A DNA stretch of 64,000 nt from Macrostomum hystrix (lineage: Eukaryota; Platyhelminthes; Macrostomidae), in assembly GCA_950097015.1 (NCBI GenBank), contig CATNEN010000029.1:682001-746000 (forward strand), given 5' to 3'. The notes beneath the pieces are model-generated. The model was not told the origin of the DNA. It ran no database searches and saw nothing but the letters and a program-made list of their open reading frames with translations. The translations under genes and the position numbers were made by a program. Every line of letters begins with the position of its first letter. The first letter of the stretch is position 1. Below, in pieces: positions 39,601-51,600 of the stretch.

Positions 39601-42600
39601 GTTAAAATTGAGTACAGTTAAATTTGAGTACAGTTAAATTTGAGTACAGTTAAATTTGAGTACAGTTAAATTTGAGTACAGTTAAATTTTAAGTATAGTT
39701 AAATTTGAGTACAGTTAAATTTGAGTACAGTTAAATTTGAGTACAGTTAAATTTGAGTAAAATTGAGTAAATTTGGATTTGAATTAGATTATATTTGAGT
39801 TTGAATTTGAGTTTGGTTACACTTGATTTTGAGTGAGTTTGAGTTTGATCCCATTCGAATTTTGGTACTATCGAGTTTATGAACTGTAAGTACTTTCCCT
39901 TTTCAAGTAAAACTAGTTAAAACACATTAATTGGTTGCCGACAGACTAAAGTCGAAAGCTCCAGAATGCTGTTTTATTATTACGCAAGCTTCAATATTGC
40001 AGAGACAGACAGGGAAGCCCCTATCCAGCAAGGAGACATTCCGGATCTGTCACGCTCTCAGGGAGCTGCGCGGCTTCATGCTGGTTAACGGAGAGCCGTG
40101 CAAGGCGAAACAGAAACTGCTGCGCAACCTGAGGGTGAGGCTCATGGGCTATAACTGTCTGGGTCATTGTGCTCATGGACTATAACTGTCTGGGTCATTG
40201 TGCTCATGGACTATAACTGTCTGGGTCATTGTGCTCATGGGCTATAACTGTCTGGGTCATTGTGCTCATGGGCTATAACTGTCTGGGTCATTGTGCTCAT
40301 GGACTATAACTGTCTGGGTCATTGTGCTCATGGGCTATAACTGTCTGGGTCATTGTGCTCATGGGCTATAACTGTCTGGGTCATTGTGCTCATGAATTCT
40401 AACTGTCTGGGTCATTGTGCTCATGGACTATAACTGTCTGGGTCATTGTGCTCATGGGCTATAACTGTCTGGGTCATTGTGCTCATGGATTCTAACTGTC
40501 TGGGTCATTGTGCTCATGGGCTATAACTGGCTGGGTCATTGTGCTCATGGGCTATAACTGTCTGGGTCATTGTGCTCATGGATTCTAACTGTCTGGGTCA
40601 TTGTGCTCATGGACTATAACTGTCTGGGTCATTGTGCTCATGGACTATAACTGTCTGGGTCATTGTGCTCATGGGCTATAACTGTCTGGGTCATTGTGCT
40701 CATGGATTCTAACTGTCTGGGTCATTGTGCTCATGGGCTATAACTGGCTGGGTCATTGTGCTCATGGGCTATAACTGTCTGGGTCATTGTGCTCATGGAT
40801 TCTAACTGTCTGGGTCATTGTGCTCATGGACTATAACTGTCTGGGTCATTGTGCTCATGGACTATAACTGTCTGGGTCATTGTGCTCATGGGCTATAACT
40901 GTCTGGGTCATTGTGCTCATGGGCTATAACTGTCTGGGTCATTGTGCTCATGGATTCTAACTGTCTGGGTCATTGTGCTCATGGATTCTAACTGTCTGGG
41001 TCGTGGAGGTTACGGAGTTGCACGTACTCACGTACGTTAATATGTACTGTAGGTACTTTGAAGTACATATGAATGTATTTAAGAATCTTAGATCATCAGT
41101 GTCATTGAATATAACTGTTTAGGTCATGGGGATCTAATGGTCAAGAGCTACATGCAAGTCTAAAAGTGATTTCCAAAAATATCTTTTGTGCTATTTTAAA
41201 CTAATGGTATCATGGGTTATAGCGTCTGTTCAGAGCTTTGTAGCCTAAGCGAATTTATTGAATGCATATTCCCACAGGTGATTGACCTCCTGGTCATGCT
41301 ACTCAAGTTTCCACTGAAAGGTGCTCAAGATGAGCACAACCTGACGAAGGTATTTAGCGAGGCTTATGACATTCTTCACACCTACATGATGGGCAACAGT
41401 CGCAAGAATGCTCTGTACTTTGCTAAGTACATTGAGTTCTTTCAAACTCAAATGGTCGACAAGGTGAGCAGCACGTGAGCATCATGCCAGAGACACAGGT
41501 GATAGTGCCAGACACACAGGTGATAGTGCCAGACACACAGGTGATAGTGCCAGACACACAGGTGATAGTGCCAGACACACAGGTGATAGTGCCAGACACA
41601 CAGGTGATAGTGCCAGACACACAGGTTATAGTGCCAGACACACAGGTGATAGTGCCAGACACACAGGTGATAGTGCCTGAGACGCAGGCGATAATAGCCG
41701 CACACAGCACAGGATATAGCAGCACAGACACAGGTAACATGGTAGACGCAGTGTAGGTGCTAATTGAAGCACGCTGTCAATGAAAATGAAATGAAAACTT
41801 ACAATAGCATTCGCCGCCTCGTGACAAATAACCGCAATAATAATTGTACGTTTTGACATACGTTTTGAGTAGGTACTTAAGCAAAAAGTTCGACTGAGTC
41901 GACAGTTTTATGCGAAAATTGCTTAGAGTGTGGTGTGCAAGATAAATACGAAAATGCGGAAAATTAATTTCAGGTCCTGCCAAGCAACGAGAGTAATGAT
42001 GAGAGCAATGATGACGAGCAAAAGAGTGTGGGTTGCTATGCTGCTATTTTGAGTAGTTTTACCCAGTTTTCTAACACTTTGCAGCCTCATGCAACATCGT
42101 GAGCGCAGTTGCAGTGACATGCATTTTTAAGGAGAGCATAGATCTAACGCACCGACTCTTGTTTTCCATCACTTTTAATGAAAGCATTCTAGCTTAAATT
42201 TCTATGAATTGCACGCTTAAAAACCTGGGAGCTCAAATTATTAGCTCGACTGCCTTTATATTTTATTAATTAAAAACACTTCAAATATTTATTAAAGTAC
42301 TCACGTACTAAAGTACTCACGTACTAAAGTACTCACGTACTAAAGTACTCACGTACTAAAGTACTCACGTACTAAAGTACTCACGTACTAAAGTACTCAC
42401 GTACTAAAGTACTCACGTACTAAAGTACTCACGTACTAAAGTACTCACGTACTAAAGTACTCACGTACTAAAGTACTCACGTACTAAAGTACTCACGTAC
42501 TAAAGTACTCACGTACTAAAGTACTCACGTACTAAAGTACTCACGTACTAAAGTACCCAAGTACTAAAGTACATAATTGTTAGTGTACTCAGGTACTAAA

Positions 42601-45600
42601 TTACTCCCCCACTAAAGTACTTAAGTAGTACAGTATTCACGTACTAACTGAACACGGGTACCGGTAGTGAAATGCTTAGGGTACAAGAGTACTTAAAATT
42701 TCGAAGTAATAAGGCGGTTGGTGCTGAGATATTGAGATTTTTCAATATGTTTACTGTATATGCTGGCATACGACACAAAAATGAACCTGGAAGTTTACAT
42801 TGCCCATTCGCACTTAAGAAATTCAAGCAAAATCTAATACTCGTTGAATCTAGGATAATGGAGCTTTAAACAGAGAATTCGTGTCTCATTTAATTCCAGT
42901 CCGAGCTAGCTCTAAAGGTAACCAAGATGCTGGTCGAGCTGATGAAGGACAACAGGAAGATTGTGGATCGGATTAGCCACGCGCAGATCGAAGTGTTCGT
43001 TGAACTTCTGCGAAGGAATGAGGTGATGTCGTCTGCTTTGAAAAATGAAACAAATGCAACAACAATGCACCCTTGTTGATTTGGCCCTTCATTTGAAATG
43101 GCGATGGCAAGTTAAAAGTTAAAACTCTCAATAAAAATGGCAACAATTGCAGCATCACAGCTACCTGGAGCTGCTCAAGGTGCTCTGCGTCTGCAATGGT
43201 GTGGCTATCACCGAGAATCAGAACTTCATAGCCCAGAAGTGGCTTCTGGAGGATACAGTAAGCGAAAATTTCTCATAGAACTGTGTTCCACTCAAACATT
43301 CTGCTTCTCCGACTTACCTGAAAACCCATTATGCGCAGACTGTGATTTTTCTGCTAGGCACAATATGTCAGCCAAACAAATGAATAATTAGCCTTTTAAT
43401 TCTCGTCTCAGCCAATAATAGTCAAGTTAAACAGCCATATCAAACCAAATCCACGTCAGCGCGGCGTCTGCATGACCAACCGAGGCCAGAACATAGACAG
43501 GAAGCCCAATGAGACATACGTGAGCTGCGATCAACAGCGAAGCTGGCAGCCACTTGTGGACTTTGTGCAGCCAGACGAGTGCGATACCGAAGGCATCGAG
43601 CGCTGTTTCTTTCTGCGGACTCAACTCGACCTGTTCATTGCTCTGTGCCATGTAAGTCTCAATTCTAAGAAAGTTTTGCTCCTTCTGATATTATCGTCGA
43701 GATATTGTAACAAGGAAGCAGTTTGGACATTGTTCCATGATGACTGTATCATGGATTTCTTGGGTACCAAAAATCGTTGGGACAGCTTAGTAAGAATGAA
43801 AGTACGAGGATAAATTACCAGTACACGTCAAGAGTACGTGATTTCTTTAGTACGTGAGTACTTTAGTACGTGAGTACTTTAGTACGTGAGTACTTTAGTA
43901 CGTGAGTACTTTAGTACGTGAGTACTTTAGTAAGTGAGTACTTTAGTACGTGAGTACTTTCTTAAATTTCAAATCGATCATTCCAATTCAGGGACGTAAC
44001 GAGGACTGCATTCGCCTAATCACCAAAGACCTGTCCTACCTCACCTGGGAGGAGGCCTACCTAGGCCTGTCATCTGAAAGTTTGCCGCACGAGTTTCGCG
44101 CCAAGTATTGCGAGATCGTCATTGGTAAGCGCTGATTGTCCCTGATCTGCTAAAATTGACAGTGCAATATGTATAAAACTATAAATTTAATCTGGGAATT
44201 TGTTCTAATTATATGCCTCACACCCAACCTAGGCTTATTCGTGAACGTCGGCAACAATTACTCAGTAGTGGAGAGCCCCCAGCTGTGCTTCATATACGAA
44301 TATGTAGGCACTAAAGACTTCGGGCTGCAGGCCAGCTCAGCCGAGCATTACGTGAGTATAGTGTGGTGCGGTGAATCGCTCTTTTTTTCAATTAGCTATC
44401 GATTTTGATTGCTTTTGAGCCACTATTTGCACAGTGGGCATCGCGTGGTGGCAGCGGTGCGTTGCGAATGCCGCCGTTAAAAATCTTTGGAGTGTGCGGG
44501 AACTGTGCGGGAATAGATCGATGAATCGATCCGCATATATTGACTGGCCGCCCCATCGATTTGAATCATCTTTCAGCAGCAACATGGCAGAAAAGTTGAA
44601 GGGCCAACGCGTCAAGAGTCTCGGGTATTTAAAGCTGGTTGCGTCTGGCAAGATGTTTCTTTCATTTTTAGCATAGCTTAAGTCGCTGGTTCGACTGTAC
44701 ACCTTCGTTCAATCTGCAGCGCTTACAAAAGAGCGCCCATCAATATACTAAATTCTGGGGAGATTGTGGTTATTCTTCCCCACAGTGTACGGACTATACT
44801 GCTGTCATTTCAGTCTCAATTTGTGATTAAAAACTGCCTAGTACGAGCCGTAATCCAATTAAATGTTGCATATCATGTCAAGGGTGCTGCTCAGTTCTGG
44901 GACCATTGCTACCTGAAGGAGCTAAACCTATATCACATGTTCCCGCGCATAGTGTAACCTAATAACAAAAAAATTCTGCTCGGCACAATCTGCATCGCAA
45001 TGCGCGCTTTAGTTGCTAGGCGAATATGGCGCTATTAGAGAAAAATAAAACTCCAAGTATTAAATAACAGACAATAATAATTGTACTATAAATTAGCAAT
45101 GCGAAATCAGAGCCTCTCTAAATATGTGCAGAAGAGTTTTATGATTTCTGAAATTTTTCTCTTAAGGCCGCCAAGGATCTCGTCACGATCTTCCCGGTGA
45201 TACGCGACTGGATCGCTGAGTTCTTGGACCAGAACCGCATGATGGTGGCCTCCCAGATAGCCAACAACATCCTCATAGAGCAGGTGCTCAAGCTTCTCCA
45301 CTACCTGGTCAAGTTTGGCTACTACGGCGACGTGCACGACCTGGCGCGCCTGCTGCCCTCGCTGAGGAACCTGCTGGATGGGCAGAACGACATCCCGTTC
45401 GCATATGACCGTCTGCCCGTCAGGGGTGAGTTTCTCTTCTTAATCCGAATCCAAATAAAATATAACATTCAAAACTGATCAAGACTGAATCAAAACAAAT
45501 CTCAGAATTCTCCAAAGAGCGCAAGAAGGTTGTCCAGCGCTTCAAGCAGACCGAGCGCTTCCGGCGAAGCCCGGAGACGCAGGCTATTGTGCGGGCCAAG

Positions 45601-48600
45601 CACGCCGCCTTGCAGGTGTTGGACCTCGTCATGACTTTCCAGGAAAATGCCAGGCTTGCAGTGAGTTTAAAAGAGCTGTCATATTTTAATAACTTTCCAG
45701 GTCTCAAATTTCAATGTATTTATTGGGCATGAAACTTTCCAACCCGCAGTCCTTCATAAAAAAGTTTAAAGACTGCGAAATGAGCGAAGGAGCCACTCGA
45801 AGGAAGAATGTTCACCCGCTGGTGCCAGCTCTCTACGATTCCTTTGATCCATTTGACACCAGAAAGTGAGTTCGGTTCTTTTACATACTCATTTAGTGCC
45901 CTAAAAATTCACCTGTGAATCCAAAATTAAAAGTTTTTCTTGCTGCGCCTTTGCACAGGAGCGCATTGCAGCTGCAGAAGAAAATGAAAAAGGAGCTGAG
46001 AATCATGTTCGAAGAGTCGTCGCGCTATGTGGACAGTGTCGCACTGACCTCGATTCTGATTGTAAGACATTTATTCCGGATAATTTAGTTCTTTCTCATT
46101 TATATTAACCTTGTAAATAAGGTTCTATTTTCATCAAATGCACTTCCTCTTCGTCTTACTATGGTTTTTATGCGAAGCTTCTTTGTATTGTTTTTTTTTG
46201 CATATGAAGCTTCTCTTTTTTCTTTTTCAGCACGGGGAGTTTCTCCTCTTTATTCTATTTTAGCACGTGGAGTTTCTCCGCTTAATTCTATTTTTAGCAC
46301 GCGGAGTTACTCCACTTAATTCTATTTTTAGAATGCGGCATTTCTCCTCTTGATCCAATTTTTAGCACGGAGATGTTCACCGCTTAATTCTATTTTTAGC
46401 ATGCGGAGTTTCTCTTCTGTAATTGTGTCATTTTTATATTCTAAGGAATTTAATTCGGGAGATTTCCATTTTGGCAAACATAATTAAACGCCCACAGGAC
46501 CTGGCTCACTACGAGTATGATCCTATGGTGCAGTTGTCTCTTCAGCTGCTTAACAAGCTGCATTCAGCCAAAAGTAGCATGTTCAACCTTGCGGTGAGTT
46601 CTCTTGTACTAATCACGCCGGACTCGTGCCGCGTTCACCGGGAGGTCGGCAAACAGGTGCCACTGCTCAAAATGATGGTGCGCAGCAAGTGGACCTCCGA
46701 TCAGGCTATGAAGATTGAGAACATTCTCAGCGAACTCAGCGAGCTCTGCCACCTGCCCAAGGCAGAGGAAGAGCCGCATCCCATGAATCAGAGGCTGATG
46801 CTCAGCCACAGTGAGTTCCTAAACCTTCTCTGAGACCTAGATTTCCTGTCTCATCTTGGCTTGAAGAAATAGCTTCAGATATCATATAGCACTCTCTCCC
46901 AACCCCATCTGTAAGTCTCCACCTCACTCCTACACCCCCTCACTCCAACATCCACCTCACTCCGATATCCACCTCACTCCTACATCCCCTAACTCCTACA
47001 TCCACCTCACTCCTGCACCCACCTCACTCCTGCACCCACCTCACTCCTGTATTCACCTCACTCCGACATCCACCTCACTCCTGCATCCACCTCACTCCTG
47101 TATTCACCTCACTCCTGCATCCACCTCACTCCTGTATTCACCTCACTCCGACATCCACCTCACTCCTGCATCCACCTCACTCCGACATCCACCTCACTCC
47201 GATGTCCACCTCACTCCTGCATCACCTTGAGGCATCACCTGCATCACCTTACTCCAGAAATCGGTTCATTCTTTATCCAATTTTCTCCTCAACCCACAAT
47301 AAATGAAAAAATGTTTTTATTAAGCACGCATTCGTCTATATTTCCAATGCCACTCGTCCTCAGCGTTGTATTCGACATCCTGTCAACTGAGACGGACGTC
47401 AAACAGCTTCAAATATCATATAGCTCTCTCTCCTTATCCCATCTGTAAGTCTCAGTCCCCATTACAATCTCATACCTGACTCTCCCTCACAGTCCCACTA
47501 CACTATAATTTATTTGACCGTCCTTCTGCAACATGTCTCGCCTACCTTGACCGAATGTTAGACTCTTACGCCAAGTGTTTGCCGGTCCTCTGTCCCTTAT
47601 CATTTTTCTGATTGTTTCGTCGCGCCGCAGAGATTAGCAAACATTTGCCAAGCAGCGCAGACGTCTGAGCAATCAGAAGCGCGAACAAGAGTGCGGCGGT
47701 ATTTTTCGTAAAAAAGGCTTACATAGTCTTACATTTTTCAAGGCTTGGCCGCTATGGAGCTGAGTGCAGTTATTATTTTATGCTGTCTTGCAAATTTCTA
47801 GGCAAGAAATGTCTTCAATCTTAAGATTTCGAACTAGTCAATTACGCTCGTATATGACTAATCCTCGGCATGGAAATTAGATGTCAAATTCTTGTCGGAG
47901 ACCCTATATTCCATGCAATATAATCAAGAACAATAGCCAACATCGTTAATAAATGAAATTTTGTGAGCAGAAAAACTATGCCTATATTGGGTTGGCCACC
48001 GGGAACCCCGATGAGAATCGTAGAATATCTTGACGATGCCGATGTTCTGTGATTCTGGTAGTCCTTTCATCGGATAGAGCAGAAAAGTTTAGCCCGTGTT
48101 CTGGATTTTCAAGGCGATTGGTTGAATATTTTAAGAGATACGAGCTAAAGGAAAAAAACAAAATGTGGGCACTCCACCCACCTCACTCCAGTATCGACCC
48201 ACTCGGACATCCACCTCACTCCGATATCCACCTCACTCCGACATCCACCTCACTCCGACATCCACCTCACTCCGACATCCACCTCACTCCGACATACACC
48301 TCACTCCGACATACACGTCACTCCGACATCCACCTCACTCCGACATCCACCTCACTCCGACATCCACCTTACTCCGACATCCACCTCACTCCGACATCCA
48401 CCTCACTCCGACATCCACCTCACTCCGACATCCACCTCACTCCGACATCCACCTCACTCCGATATCAACCTCACTCCTGCATCCCTTTGAGGAGTGAGTT
48501 AAATATAGATTTCACCTTGCTGCAAAAACCGTTTTATTCTTTATCCAATTTTTTCCTTAACCCACAAGAAATGAACAAATATTTATATATAGCACGTATT

Positions 48601-51600
48601 CACCGATATTTCCAATACCACGATTCTGCAATTCTCAGACGTCCTCAGCGTTGTATTCGACATCCTGTCAACTGAGACGGACGTCCAGCTGACTGAAAAG
48701 TATCACGAAACGGTGGGCGTACTCCGTAAAGCTGTCAGGCTGATGAAAGCGCTGACGATGCGCTATGAGGATGTGCAGAACCAGGTGTTTAACAACCTGG
48801 ACAACCTGCTGCGAGTTCGCCTTGTTGAGCCAGACCTGGCCCTGGCGCTCAAGGAGGTGTTCGTCAACAACCAGGAGCTCTGTTTGAAGATCCTTCCCAA
48901 GCAGATTTCGCGCATTGTTGGCCTGGTGGCGGAGAACCAGGAGCGGGCGCCCGAGTTCTTGGAGCTGCTTTCCGCTATCGTCAAGGTGGAGGGCCCAGGC
49001 CTTGCGCTGAAGCGCAATCAGACGCTGGTTATGAAGTACATCATGCAGAACTACAGCAAGGTTGGCTACGTACTGGAGCAGTGCACGACTAGGGACAGGT
49101 GAGCGAAATCTTGTGGGACTGGGAAACCTAGGAAATGTTTTTTACAAGATAGCTTTGGTGCAGCATTGAGAGATTGCAGCTTGAAGATTGAGCGTGCGTG
49201 TGATAATGTGCACAAGCAAATGTGGAGTCTAAGTCCTATCGAAGTGGGTGTAGGAGTGATGTGGGTTTTGGAGTAATGCGGGTGTAGGAGTGAGGTGGGT
49301 TTTGGAGTAATGCGGGTGTAGGAGTGAGGTGGGTTTTGGAGTAATGCGGGTGTAGGAGTGAGGTGGGTTTTGGAGTAATGCGGGTGTAGGAGTGAGGTGG
49401 GTGTTGGAGTGATGTGGGCGTTGGAGTGATGTGGGCGTTGGAGTGAGGTGGGTGTTGGAGTGATGTGGGTGTTGGAGTGAGGTGGGTGTTGGAGTAATGC
49501 GGGTGTAGGAGTGAGGTGGGTTTTGGAGTAATGCGGGTGTAGGAGTGAGGTGGGTGTTGGAGTGATGTGGGCGTTGGAGTGATGTGGGCGTTGGAGTGAG
49601 GTGGGTGTTGGAGTGATGTGGGTGTTGGAGTGAGGTGGGTGTTGGAGTGAGGTGGGTGTTGGAGTGAGGTGGGTGTAGGAGTGAGGTGGATGTTGGAGTG
49701 ATGTGGGTGTTGGAGTGAGGTGAGTGTTGGAGTGAGGTGGGTGTTGGAGTGAGGTGGGTGTTGGAGTGAGGTGGGTGTTGGAGTGAGGTGGGTGTTGGAG
49801 TGATGTGGGTGTAGGAGTCAGGTGGGTGTAGGAATGAGGTGGTTTTTAAAACTCTAGCACCATTTTGAAGGATGCCACGTCGACATTAGTTGATCTCGCC
49901 TAACCCTTAGGATGGATGTCCTTAACGGCAATCGAGGCGCAAGTCACTGCCAATACTTGATCAGCTTGGTGGACCTTCTGGCCACATGTGCCGAAGGCGA
50001 GAACCGCTACATTGAATCGCTCTGCCAGACAATCATCAGCGTAGAGGAAATCCTGTCGATCCTTAACGATCCCAACGTCGAGAATCACCTGAAGAAGCCG
50101 TTCCTGCGCTACATGTTCTTTGCCTACATGAAAACTAGCGGAAGCACCGCTGAAAACCGGTCGCCAGACATCATTCAGGACAGGTAGGAAAGCCAAATAA
50201 ACGATAAAGCGGAAATCTACTTTCTTGGAAATAGCAGCAGATTTTTCTGTCTTTTAATGGAGCCTGTAGTAGGTGACCATAATTAATTTAAATGAATTCG
50301 CTCGAAGAACAGTGACTAGAGTTTCGGACTTTTGAAGGAGAGGTCGGGAGTTCGAATCCCAGCGTTCCAAATCCCAAAAGACAATAATTAGCGAGAAGGA
50401 GTGAGCTGGGTGGAGGTGAAGGAGTGAGGTGGGTGGTGGGTCGATAAAAACATGCTCATCGTATGTACGAGGGACCCTAAAAATCAATTAAAGAAGGAAT
50501 ACTAAACATAACTTTACCCAAGTTCGATCTTTAGTTTCTAACAATGTACACTATGAATTCATGCTCACAACCTTGATTGCAGATTATTTAGGTCTACAGT
50601 ATTTGAGTGCGCCTGAATAATCAGAAGGTACAATTATAAAATGCACCTAGTAAATAGTAAACGGCTCGTACTTTACTGAATACTTGACAATAAAGTTTAG
50701 ATGTAGCTATTATTAGAAAAGCTTTTGATGTGACCCCCTCCTTAGCTCAAGCACGTGACTTACCTCAGCCAATCAAACGGGGCCATCTCCTAGATCAGCA
50801 GCAGCAGGCGGACTGAGCAAGAGTTACCAGCTGCAGAAGGGCAATCGCAGCAGATTGAAGGACTTGCCAGCACTGGCAATGTCTGCAGCCGGAGCGCCGC
50901 TAGTGGACCGCGCGTTTAAGAGGCGGTATAAAACCCTGCTGAGCTGGGATTGGCTGGGGCGCTTGCCATGCTCGCATTTTCAGCACGGTATGCTTAGATA
51001 AGAGGACGCAATGCTCAAGTTTGATTGGCCACCGAGGTCGAGTCTTTGCTATTTATAGAATATTATCTGGGGGATCCCCTTTAACCCACAGCACGTGGCA
51101 TGACTTGACCTCAGCCAATCAAGTTTCGACCTTGTGTTGCGTGCTCCTACTTTAAGTAGTACTTGATGCAAGAGTCGCCCGCTTGCAATTATGTAGCCGT
51201 GCTTTTTGCTAGAATGCCGGATAGTCGCTCAGAGCACTTTATTTATCCACCGCAAGGCTCGCTTACATAAAAAACAACTAGCAGAATTCTCCCTTCAAAG
51301 CTATAAAGAATTAACCAAAACCTCATAATATATATATGATCAATGTATTCGCATCTAATTGTTGGCCTTTCGGAATATTATTTGGCACTGCAAATTATAT
51401 TAGTGATTTAGCTTTTCAATCATATCAATCATTCAATCATGCATTCCAGTATTCTAATGATTTAATTTACTCATATTTGCTCGCACCCATTTCCCAGGTA
51501 TCAAAGGTAAGTTGATTAAGGTCTATGCGGCACGCAACCTTTTTACCATTATATTCTACTGTTTACATGAATCTAAATTAGTGTACCAGCCAAATTCTAA

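Noticed and set aside
46594-46656. Possible 63-base intron inside IP3R exon 23 (gcg|gtgagttct to aaacag)
   Set aside because: The sequence is open, a multiple of three, and aligns without a gap to the family protein, so it is coding; the GTGAGT is fortuitous.
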